A DNA stretch of 49,085 nt, from contig JBNAVN010000014.1 in NCBI GenBank assembly GCA_049700315.1, forward strand, positions 1 through 49,085. Direction: 5' to 3'. Positions within the stretch are counted from its first letter, which is position 1. The number at the start of each line of letters is the position of its first letter. The position numbers and the translations under genes are program-made. The notes beneath the pieces were generated by a model. That model saw only the letters and a list, made by a program, of their open reading frames with translations, had not been told where the DNA came from and searched no databases. Below are positions 41,801-49,085 of this stretch, piece by piece. The stretch comes from JAOAFX01 sp049700315. Its GTDB lineage: Bacteria; Hydrothermota; Tepidihabitantia; SM23-42; JAOAFX01.

Positions 41801-43870
41801 ATGATGCACGAATTCAACATAGAAGAGAAAGAATTGGGCAGGGTATTTGACCGTAAGATAATTGGCCGATTACTCAGTTTACTCAAACCCTACCTCAAAT
41901 ATTTAATAATCTCTTTTGTTCTTTTGATCATTGCGGCACTTGTTGAACTCATCTTTCCCAATATTATGAGATTTACGATTGACCGGTATATCACAAAGAC
42001 TGGTTATAAACTTCAGGTTGAATATGATAAAAAATTACCAAATCTTTCGGAGGATTTCTATTTCATTACACAATCACAGCTTTCAAAAGTCTCACCGGAT
42101 ACTGTGCACAAATGGCAGAAAGATAATCTATTATCAAAAGAGAGGTATTTCTATCTTTATAAAACCGAGATTGATGAAGAAGCAAAGATTTTGATGGAAA
42201 AGAATTCCGCAGTCTTTGAACAGTATGATAATCTTGTGATTGCACCTTATGATAAGTTGACAGAGATTGGTGCACAGGATTTGTTGAAAATAAGAAAGAA
42301 TGATTTGAACGGCACATTGCGAATGGCAATCATTTTTTTGGGCATCATACTTATCGGTGTGGTGGTCAATTTTATACATCTTTTTTTAATGCAGTATGCA
42401 GGACAACTCTTCATGCACTCCTTAAGAATGAAAATATTCCAGAAACTCCAGGATTTAGACCTTGCATTCTTTGACCATAATCCAGTGGGAAGACTTGTCA
42501 CCCGTGCTACAAATGATGTTGAGGCAATAAATGAAGCACTTTCAAGTGTATTTACCACATTGGTGAGGGATATTCTTCTTCTTGTTGGCATTGTTATCAT
42601 ATTGTTTTGGGTCAATCTGCGACTTGCATTGATAACATTTATAGTTGTTCCACTCGTTGTAGTATTGACATCTTATTTCAGGATAAAGGCAAGGGATATT
42701 TATCGGCTTGTGCGTCGCAAACTCGCAAGATTGAATGCCACATTGCAGGAGAATATATCGGGTATGAGGGTGATAAAGGTCTTTGCCAATGAAAAAGAGA
42801 GCCAGAAAAAATTTGATGAAATAAATAGAGATTATCTTTCAGCAAACCTAAAAGAAGTGACACTTATGTCATTTTTCAGACCCCTGATTGAAGTAATAAG
42901 TTCACTCGGAATCGGCCTTGTCCTTTATTACGGTGGTGGTCGTGTGATAACTGGAAATCTTTCTTTGGGAATCCTCGTCGCCTTTTTGACTTATGTGGAA
43001 ATGTTCTTCAGACCGATAAGAGAGTTGACCGAATCTTATACAATACTACAATCTGCAATGGCATCAAGTGAAAGAATATTTCAGTTGCTTGATGAAGAAA
43101 TTAAGATAACTTCACATCCTGAGGCGATAGAACGCGCTGATGTCAAAGGTGAGATTGAATTTCAGAATGTCTGGTTCAGTTATGATGAAAAGGAATGGGT
43201 ATTGAAAGAGGTTTCTTTTAAGATTAAGCCTGGAGAACGGGTTGCATTTGTTGGTCCTACCGGTGCGGGTAAGACTTCAATCATCAGTCTACTTTCAAGA
43301 TTTTATGAGATTCAGAAAGGGAAGATTTTGATTGATGGGATTGATATAAAGGATATAAAACTTGAGTCATTGAGGTCAAAGATTGGTGTTGTGATGCAGG
43401 ATGTATTTTTATTTTCTGGTGATATAAAATCTAATATCAGATTGAATCTGCCAATTGAAGATGACCGGGTTAAGGAGATTGCAGCATATATCAATGCAGA
43501 TAAATTCATAGACCGTTTTCCTCATAAATATGATGAAGTTGTTATGGAGCGGGGTGTCACGCTTTCTACTGGTGAGCGTCAGCTGCTTTCATTTGCAAGG
43601 GTCCTGGCATTCAATCCAAAAATCTTGATTCTGGATGAGGCAACGGCAAGCATTGATGCAGAGACCGAGCAATACATCCAGGATGGATTAAAGAAATTGA
43701 TTACGAACAGGACTGCGATAATCATTGCCCATCGTTTAAGCACAATAAAGGATGTGGATAGGATATATGTCCTGCATAAGGGTGAGATAAAGGAAGTTGG
43801 AAACCATCAGGAATTATTGGCAAAGAAGGGAATTTATTATCATTTGTATCAGTTGCAGGCAATGCAGTAA
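41801..43870 (+). CDS. ABC exporter half-transporter, partner with consensus Walker B
   Basis: 689 residues: membrane domain, then nucleotide-binding domain. Walker A GPTGAGKTS (about 485), signature LSTGE (about 588-592) instead of LSGGQ, Walker B ILDEATASID with the catalytic Glu, H-loop IIAHRLS. An insert of about 110 residues between helices 1 and 2 (about 62-170, charged, extracytoplasmic) enlarges it, as in BmrD-type subunits. With the upstream subunit it would have one active and one degenerate ATP site, each noncanonical motif sitting at the same site. 13-nt gap. Confidence 0.88.
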   Translation: MMHEFNIEEKELGRVFDRKIIGRLLSLLKPYLKYLIISFVLLIIAALVELIFPNIMRFTIDRYITKTGYKLQVEYDKKLPNLSEDFYFITQSQLSKVSPDTVHKWQKDNLLSKERYFYLYKTEIDEEAKILMEKNSAVFEQYDNLVIAPYDKLTEIGAQDLLKIRKNDLNGTLRMAIIFLGIILIGVVVNFIHLFLMQYAGQLFMHSLRMKIFQKLQDLDLAFFDHNPVGRLVTRATNDVEAINEALSSVFTTLVRDILLLVGIVIILFWVNLRLALITFIVVPLVVVLTSYFRIKARDIYRLVRRKLARLNATLQENISGMRVIKVFANEKESQKKFDEINRDYLSANLKEVTLMSFFRPLIEVISSLGIGLVLYYGGGRVITGNLSLGILVAFLTYVEMFFRPIRELTESYTILQSAMASSERIFQLLDEEIKITSHPEAIERADVKGEIEFQNVWFSYDEKEWVLKEVSFKIKPGERVAFVGPTGAGKTSIISLLSRFYEIQKGKILIDGIDIKDIKLESLRSKIGVVMQDVFLFSGDIKSNIRLNLPIEDDRVKEIAAYINADKFIDRFPHKYDEVVMERGVTLSTGERQLLSFARVLAFNPKILILDEATASIDAETEQYIQDGLKKLITNRTAIIIAHRLSTIKDVDRIYVLHKGEIKEVGNHQELLAKKGIYYHLYQLQAMQ

Positions 43871-43971
43871 GAGAATCGCAGGAAACGCAGTATCGTCTAT
43901 TACCCTTAATAACTGTGTAACCCTTATTTAAATTTGGTCTGTCATCATACGGTTTCAAAATGCGATTCGTA

Positions 43972-43999
43972 TTGACATAAACTTAAATATTGTTATAAT
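43972..43999 (+). promoter_or_regulatory. Promoter of the propeller-protein gene
   Basis: TTGACA (43972-43977), 16 bp, TATAAT (43994-43999); perfect boxes. The leader of about 14 nt ends with AAAAGGAG before ATG 44019. Confidence 0.85.
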
Positions 44000-44018
44000 A
44001 TCATCAAAAGGAGATATT

Positions 44019-45077
44019 ATGAAGATTTTTATCGGTACTCTTTTATCGGTTTTTTGTATTGGTTTTGCAGGACAGGATTATTTCCGAGACGGTGTTATGA
44101 TCGGTTCCGAGAACAACTTCTTAACTGAAAATCAAGGCAGAGTATTCGTCGTTGTTGATTCTTTTGCACCTGGATTCTGTGATTATTCTATGGGGCTTGC
44201 ATTTGATGGGAGATATATCTGGAATAATTATGCCTGGTCACCAAGAATTGCGCGTATAGACCCACAAAACCATCAGGTTGTAAATATTTTTTACCCAACC
44301 TACGGTGACAGGGATATGGCTTTTGATGGCACATATCTATGGGTATCACACTGGCAGACTAATTCCATATACAAATATGATACTGCATCTTTTGCACTGA
44401 TGGCTTCTTATGATCCTCCTTTTGCCGGGCATACCAATGGCTTGGCATGGGATGGTGCCTATCTCTGGGTTGGAGAAGAAAGCGGGCGCATATATAAAAT
44501 GACCACCACGGGTGACACTGTAAGATCAATACCGTTTAACGCACCATACTCTTCTGACCCGCGTGGATTAGGTTTTGCAGATGGACATTTGTGGGCTGGA
44601 CACCAGGGTTATGGCCGTGTCTATGAGATTGATACAATCAGCGGTGCGATACTTAATTGGTATGACGCACCAGGCTATGTCCCGGGCTGGAATTTCCAGC
44701 AGGGCGTTGATTTCGGTGGTGGGTATTTGTGGACAACAACTGGCGGAACATATAATCGTATATACAAAATTGATATTGGACTCGCCAGTATTGAAGAAGG
44801 CAAAAAAGTATCTGCATCAAAGATTAGATTGAACGTTCAACCTAATCCATGTAAGGAGAACGCAGTCATCAATTTTAACATTGACTGGCATGCTACAGCA
44901 ACGCTATCAATCCTGGATGCAACCGGCAGGAGGGTTGCAACTATAATTGATAATGTCAACCTTGCACCTGCACATTATCAATACATATTACCAGGTGGGC
45001 TTAACAGTGGTACTGTCTATTTTATCGTTTTGAGAACGAATGATTTTGTGCAATCCGCGAAACTGGTGAAACTATAG
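44019..45077 (+). CDS. Secreted beta-propeller protein with sorting domain
   Basis: 352 residues, ATG 44019 with AAAAGGAG. A signal peptide (MKIFIGTLLSVFCIGFAG) precedes a propeller (about 50-255) whose blades repeat xGLAFDGRYIWN, DMAFDGTYLWVSHW, GLAWDGAYLWVGEE, GLGFADGHLWAGHQ and GVDFGGGYLWTTTG, resembling glutamine cyclotransferase-like propellers. The type IX-like sorting domain follows (PNPCKENAVINFNI, LSILDATGRRVATI, SAKLVKL). The ligand is unknown. It has its own promoter. Confidence 0.85.
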   Translation: MKIFIGTLLSVFCIGFAGQDYFRDGVMIGSENNFLTENQGRVFVVVDSFAPGFCDYSMGLAFDGRYIWNNYAWSPRIARIDPQNHQVVNIFYPTYGDRDMAFDGTYLWVSHWQTNSIYKYDTASFALMASYDPPFAGHTNGLAWDGAYLWVGEESGRIYKMTTTGDTVRSIPFNAPYSSDPRGLGFADGHLWAGHQGYGRVYEIDTISGAILNWYDAPGYVPGWNFQQGVDFGGGYLWTTTGGTYNRIYKIDIGLASIEEGKKVSASKIRLNVQPNPCKENAVINFNIDWHATATLSILDATGRRVATIIDNVNLAPAHYQYILPGGLNSGTVYFIVLRTNDFVQSAKLVKL

Positions 45078-45108
45078 ATAGAAGGAATTAAAAACATAGA
45101 TTATTCTT

Positions 45109-47430
45109 TCAACGAATCTTGATAAATTTTTCTCTATAAATTGAATTTCCATCAGCGATATACATAAAATAGACACCAGTTGGAAGGAATGAAACATCAA
45201 TCTGTTGAGTTGATATGCCTGATGAGATATTCTTTGTCATTGAGTAAACAAGGGAACCTGCAATGTCAAAAATTGAGATTTCAACATTTCCATTTTCCGC
45301 ATTGTATAATTTCAATTTAATTATATCTTTTACTACGGAATTCAGCAACGATATTCTGCCTGGATTCTCCATTCTTTTTTCTTTTATTGCCTGCTCAGCA
45401 AAATGCCATCTTACTGCATCAAATGCAATTTTTTGCATTGATGATCCTGATGCATCTCCAAGATACACATAACCACCTGTAGCATTGAATGGAAATGTGC
45501 CGAGTGAGACCCATTGATTGGAATAGTTATTTTGATTTATATATACAGTCTGATTACCACCTGCATAATACACCTTATATCGGGCATTGGCATTTGCATT
45601 TATTGATGGAATGTACGCAAGCACTTCGTAAGTTCCTGCAAAAGGCAAGTGCGGTGTCCAGGTTACATAACAGGTATCTGCCGAAATTGTTGTATATGTC
45701 CACCAGAAGTGTCCATTATAACCAGATAGATTATCATGGTAAAATCTCATTGTTGAAGGTGAATTAGTAAACATATAAAAACCATAAGGCTCTCCTGGAT
45801 AGCGAATCTGTAAATCATCTACGATTGTATCAACCGGTGCAGGCCAGGAACCACGCGCACCCCTGCACCAATAGACCGAGTTGAGATTTTGATAACCGTT
45901 ATTATATCCAGGCCAGTCATATCGTGCATATTTTCCGTCATAACTCGGATAGCCAGGCGTATTCTTGTTACCGTAAGGGTCATTGAAGATCAGCGTATGC
46001 CAGTTCAAAACCTGACCAACAGCAAGAACAAGATGACCGGCAGTTGTCAAACCCACACACATACAATAGGGCCAACCTGCTGAAACTTCAGCCTGGGTTT
46101 CCTCCCAGGTCGGCGAATCATCCACCCAGGAATTTAATGCATGATATGTCAAATAGTTATACATTCTTGAATAGGGTGAATAGCCGTTATACCACATATA
46201 TCCATACCCACCCCAGGCGTCATTCCCACCTGCATCCTGGGCTACTAAATCATATGTAACTTCACGATACTGGTATTGAGAGCAAATATAGTTCCCAAAA
46301 TGGCTTGTATGTCCGTATGGAGAAGAACACCAGCAATCCCAGTAAGGAAGTTTACGATAATATGCAATCGCCATTATTGCGGTCGTTGGTGCACAGGACC
46401 AGTGTCCATTGTGCCAGTCTGGTGTATCATAGACCTGATGAACATAAGGAACATCTATTGAATCCCTGATGCCAAAATCAGTTGCAATATTAAAATAATT
46501 TATCTTTAGTGGTTTATCACATTTGAATAAAACCTTGGAATTTTTCATCCTGAAATTTTCTATTTCTGCGCAACATATCTCCTGCCTTTCAAATGTGTGG
46601 TAGATTATCCTGTTGATATCAACAAAATCAGGATCCATTTCAAAAATTTCCAAAGTGTTGGTGAGTTGAATCTTCTCAGAGCCATCATATTTTGCAATGA
46701 ATAATTCTGAATTGGTCAATGTATGACCATCAGAATAAGTCTTATGATAGATTAAATATCTGCTATCCAGAGACCATTTAAAGCTCCTTCCTTCATCTAT
46801 TTTGTAAGTGCAATTTTCTATTCTATCATAAACCATAATAAAGCCATCAAGACTTGAATAGGCAATCAATTTTGAATCTGGTGACCACAGCGGATAGAAA
46901 TATCCTTTTTTATCATTGGTTATGCAGATTCTATTGTTATCAAAAAGATTTAAGATGTATAACTGGTCTTTATTATCGTTATATACCGCAAAATTCCCAT
47001 CAGGAGAGATAGGGCAGAGGTTTGCATAGACACCTAAATTATATTTTTTTATTTCTCCTTTATTCTGGACAATCAACTCTTCACCGATTGTAAATGCGAC
47101 CTTCCCATTCTTTGAGAAACTCACCTGACCTGCCTGGTAAACAGGAGAATGGAGTTTATGAATATTATGGGTCTCTAAATCATAAATTGCTGGAATTTGC
47201 ATCCCATTTTCATCAATAATCTTAAAACCAATCCTGTTTTTATCATAAGATACAGTACAATACCTTCCGCATCCTGGTCCTGTATAGATTTCTTTGAGAC
47301 CACCTTCTGAAAGTAAATAGAGGTTATTACAATAGTTATTTGTCAGAATCACTCCATATGGAGTGTTCACTGGATTACAGAGATACACTTCAGGTTCAAT
47401 AACCATCAAAAGCAAACAAATTATTTCCAT
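45109..47430 (-). CDS. Secreted multidomain protein: propeller, C39-like cysteine peptidase, golvesin-like, sorting domain
   Basis: 773 residues from ATG 47430, which has AGGAGG 5 nt upstream; an in-frame ATG at 47460 would start inside the -10 region. Signal (MEIICLLLMVIEPE), TolB/PD40-like propeller (about 20-300), C39_2-type domain with Cys346 (GHWSCAPTTAIMAIAYY), His466 (TTAGHLVLAVGQ) and Asp484 (IFNDPYGNK), then a golvesin-type beta-sandwich (TYEVLAYIP, YKVYYAGG, WVSLGTFPFN, AFDAVRWHF), and the type IX-like sorting domain (ISIFDIAGSLVYSMT, GVYFMYI, REKFIKIR). Probably a surface protease, perhaps for peptide or wall processing; the role is not established. Confidence 0.82.
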   Translation of the reverse strand: MEIICLLLMVIEPEVYLCNPVNTPYGVILTNNYCNNLYLLSEGGLKEIYTGPGCGRYCTVSYDKNRIGFKIIDENGMQIPAIYDLETHNIHKLHSPVYQAGQVSFSKNGKVAFTIGEELIVQNKGEIKKYNLGVYANLCPISPDGNFAVYNDNKDQLYILNLFDNNRICITNDKKGYFYPLWSPDSKLIAYSSLDGFIMVYDRIENCTYKIDEGRSFKWSLDSRYLIYHKTYSDGHTLTNSELFIAKYDGSEKIQLTNTLEIFEMDPDFVDINRIIYHTFERQEICCAEIENFRMKNSKVLFKCDKPLKINYFNIATDFGIRDSIDVPYVHQVYDTPDWHNGHWSCAPTTAIMAIAYYRKLPYWDCWCSSPYGHTSHFGNYICSQYQYREVTYDLVAQDAGGNDAWGGYGYMWYNGYSPYSRMYNYLTYHALNSWVDDSPTWEETQAEVSAGWPYCMCVGLTTAGHLVLAVGQVLNWHTLIFNDPYGNKNTPGYPSYDGKYARYDWPGYNNGYQNLNSVYWCRGARGSWPAPVDTIVDDLQIRYPGEPYGFYMFTNSPSTMRFYHDNLSGYNGHFWWTYTTISADTCYVTWTPHLPFAGTYEVLAYIPSINANANARYKVYYAGGNQTVYINQNNYSNQWVSLGTFPFNATGGYVYLGDASGSSMQKIAFDAVRWHFAEQAIKEKRMENPGRISLLNSVVKDIIKLKLYNAENGNVEISIFDIAGSLVYSMTKNISSGISTQQIDVSFLPTGVYFMYIADGNSIYREKFIKIR

Positions 47431-47449
47431 AATGCCTCCTGTCAAAAAG

Positions 47450-47477
47450 ATTTTATCCAAATTGCTTTGTTAGTCAA
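47450..47477 (-). promoter_or_regulatory. Promoter of the C39-peptidase gene
   Basis: Minus strand: TTGACT (47477-47472), 16 bp, TAAAAT (47455-47450). A leader of about 13 nt carries AGGAGG before ATG 47430. Confidence 0.7.
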
Positions 47478-47512
47478 GCCCCATAAAAGACTTAAAACAG
47501 ATTCTTCAAACC

Positions 47513-47633
47513 TTACCCCCACTTACGAAGTGGGGGTAAAAATTTTTGAAATTTCAGAACTTATTGCCATCCTTTTTTATCCTGTTCCCCCACTTCGTAA
47601 GTGGGAAGATGCTCTTAAGTGGGAAGATGCTCT
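47513..47633. repeat. REP/BIME-like palindromes and an 18-bp tandem duplication
   Basis: Hairpin one is TTACCCCCACTT (47513-47524) / AAGTGGGGGTAA (47528-47539), loop ACG. Hairpin two, near 47588-47604, carries CCCACTTCGTAAGTGGG: its core is the reverse complement of hairpin one's core. An 18-bp unit TAAGTGGGAAGATGCTCT is repeated exactly at 47598-47615 and 47616-47633. It lies after the stop of the gene at 47643 and may end its transcript. Confidence 0.75.
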
Positions 47634-47642
47634 AAAAAATGG

Positions 47643-48971
47643 TCATCGTAATTTTATGATTTTACGCGTTAGGATTTTTTCCTGGGTCTGGAGCTGAATA
47701 AAATAGATACCATTGGGCAGATTTTGATCAAAATTTGATTCATAGATACCAGAAGGTTTGTATTCATCAACCAAAATTCTTTCAACCTGTCCTAAGACAT
47801 TATAAACCACAAGTCTTACCTTTCCTGGTCTGGGAATTGCATACTGGATTTTAAGATTTCTTCCTGATACCGGATTCTGTAAAATTTTCAAACTCATATG
47901 CCTTATCTCATATCCCTTATCCGTTTCAATCCCGAGTGGTCTTATCTTGAAATCTCCAAAATCCCAGGCAACACCACGGGGTCTATTTTCACCGGGTCTT
48001 GGTGGACCATATGCCCATATCATTATCTTACAGGAATCAGAGATAATATCAGGCACAATCCATTGATAGGTTGTATCATTGCCAGGAATCCCCATTGCAA
48101 TCGTATCATAGGTATTGCCATTATCGGATGAGAAAAAGAGTGCGAATGAATCGGCACCTGGTGGGTCAAACTTTTGCCAGATGATTTGATAATTTTCTCC
48201 AGGGTGTAAGATATAACCATAATTTGGCTGTAAAATCTTTACCCCCTGAATCTCCCAGATGATGGTGCCTTCAAGAAAAGGTGTGCCATTCTGAGACCAG
48301 GATTCAATAACCTCAGGATAACCATTCCCGTTTAAGTCATAGACATTCACCAATTTGGAATCATGGAATGTCCAGTCACTACTGTAGATTTTTTGATATT
48401 GATGAATACCGGTCGCCTTATATATATGCCACTGATTGAAAGTTGACCAGACGATTTCTTCTTTGCCATCAGCGTCAATGTCACCGCAAGCACTCCTTGC
48501 AAGCCATAAGGAATACCAGAGATCTGTTACAGAATCAATCAAAAATCGCTCATAATTGTTATCACCTACGGTTTCATAGCAATAAAGCCAGGTATGACCA
48601 TAAAAATAACTTACGCATAAGATCAATATTTCAGGTTTTCCATTATTATCCATATCTTTTCCAGAAAAAATGTAATCAGCCTGTGGCTGTTCATCAGAAA
48701 ACACTAATTGATACGCGTCATTTCCTACACATTCCCACGTAAGTACATTATGGACTGCAATAAAATCTTTGTTACCATCCGAGTCAAAATCTCCAATCAC
48801 ACAGTAAATAAGACCATATAGCGTATCCTTCCATACCAAAGAGTATTGATTGTCATTGGTATTTTCATATATGCAATCATACCATCTTTGAGGAGGTGGA
48901 TTCTCTGTACAGAAACTAAAGAGCATCTCCTTGTGGAAATCTTGGTCAAGGTCAGAGATATAAGTCCCCAT
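47643..48971 (-). CDS. Secreted FG-GAP-like surface protein with sorting domain, 5' part broken or outside
   Basis: 442 residues from the first possible start ATG 48971. It contains FG-GAP-like repeats (YCVIGDFDSDGNKDFIAVHN, FSGKDMDNNGKPEILILCV, ACGDIDADGKEEIVWSTF, NVYDLNGNGYPEVIESW) and a type IX-like sorting domain (VRLVVYNVLGQVERILV, GIYFIQLQ, TRKIIKLR). It has no signal peptide, and coding-like sequence continues upstream in the same frame to an in-frame TGA at 49041-49043 and beyond it, so the real N-terminus is missing: nonsense mutation, frameshift or assembly error near the window edge. Confidence 0.7.
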   Translation of the reverse strand: MGTYISDLDQDFHKEMLFSFCTENPPPQRWYDCIYENTNDNQYSLVWKDTLYGLIYCVIGDFDSDGNKDFIAVHNVLTWECVGNDAYQLVFSDEQPQADYIFSGKDMDNNGKPEILILCVSYFYGHTWLYCYETVGDNNYERFLIDSVTDLWYSLWLARSACGDIDADGKEEIVWSTFNQWHIYKATGIHQYQKIYSSDWTFHDSKLVNVYDLNGNGYPEVIESWSQNGTPFLEGTIIWEIQGVKILQPNYGYILHPGENYQIIWQKFDPPGADSFALFFSSDNGNTYDTIAMGIPGNDTTYQWIVPDIISDSCKIMIWAYGPPRPGENRPRGVAWDFGDFKIRPLGIETDKGYEIRHMSLKILQNPVSGRNLKIQYAIPRPGKVRLVVYNVLGQVERILVDEYKPSGIYESNFDQNLPNGIYFIQLQTQEKILTRKIIKLR

Positions 48972-49085
48972 AATATCATTATATCCACTATCCTGCCAGA
49001 CAATATTTGTTGGATTGGAATTGTATGTCGGTGTCCTGGTTCAGCGAAAAGATGACATTTTGGCATCGCCAAATAAGGTGGAATT

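Overview
The window looks like bacterial chromosome from an uncultivated, AT-rich, two-membrane organism. It encodes several outer-membrane beta-barrel proteins, secreted proteins with a type IX-like C-terminal sorting domain, and proteins fusing TolB-like propellers or helix-hairpin-helix domains to barrels. This mix recalls candidate phylum WOR-3 (Stahlbacteria) or another FCB-related lineage; that placement is inference from gene content only. I see no phage, IS element or CRISPR array.

Layout. 1-5.4 kb (+): the 3' part of asnS, an FG-GAP repeat surface protein and a subtilisin-like protease, closed by a hairpin. 5.5-8.4 kb (-): comM and a SufS-like aminotransferase. 9-13.3 kb (-): a replication/recombination operon recF - dciA-like - gyrB - M42 aminopeptidase - inactivated REP-transposase relative. 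13.3-17.3 kb (-): a metalloprotease/propeller/barrel fusion and rlmD. 17.3-18.3 kb: a non-coding stretch dense in palindromes and a heptamer repeat, then the remnant of a DUF6922/AbiEii-type toxin-antitoxin pair. 18.4-22 kb (+): nfeD and two outer-membrane proteins with overlapping starts and stops. 22-24.3 kb (+): a CsgG-like/barrel protein and an ARPP-1-like secreted protein. 24.3-27.6 kb (-): ECF sigma, zinc-finger anti-sigma and two bactofilin-like membrane proteins. 27.8-31.3 kb (+): SPFH protein, tmRNA, and a five-gene DUF2089/LiaI-like/DUF4097 cluster. 31.4-37 kb (-): hslU - usp - PTS IIA - secreted amidotransferase-like - DUF177 - dacB - small membrane protein. 37-47.6 kb: an outer-membrane protein, a beta-helix protein with a heterodimeric ABC exporter, and three secreted surface proteins. 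The last is broken or truncated at the right edge.

The most striking signal is promoter geometry. Sixteen recognisable promoters have a TTGAxx-like -35 box and a TATAAT-like -10 box separated by exactly 16 bp, on both strands. In nine of them the start codon follows the -10 box by only 5-8 nt and no Shine-Dalgarno sequence precedes it. These genes are therefore predicted to make leaderless mRNAs, which also corrects several start codons (rlmD, the DUF2089 gene, the ECF sigma gene, nfeD). Genes inside operons instead use strong AGGAGG sites or overlapping ATGA/GTGA/TTGA junctions, and apparently one ATAG junction with an AUA start.
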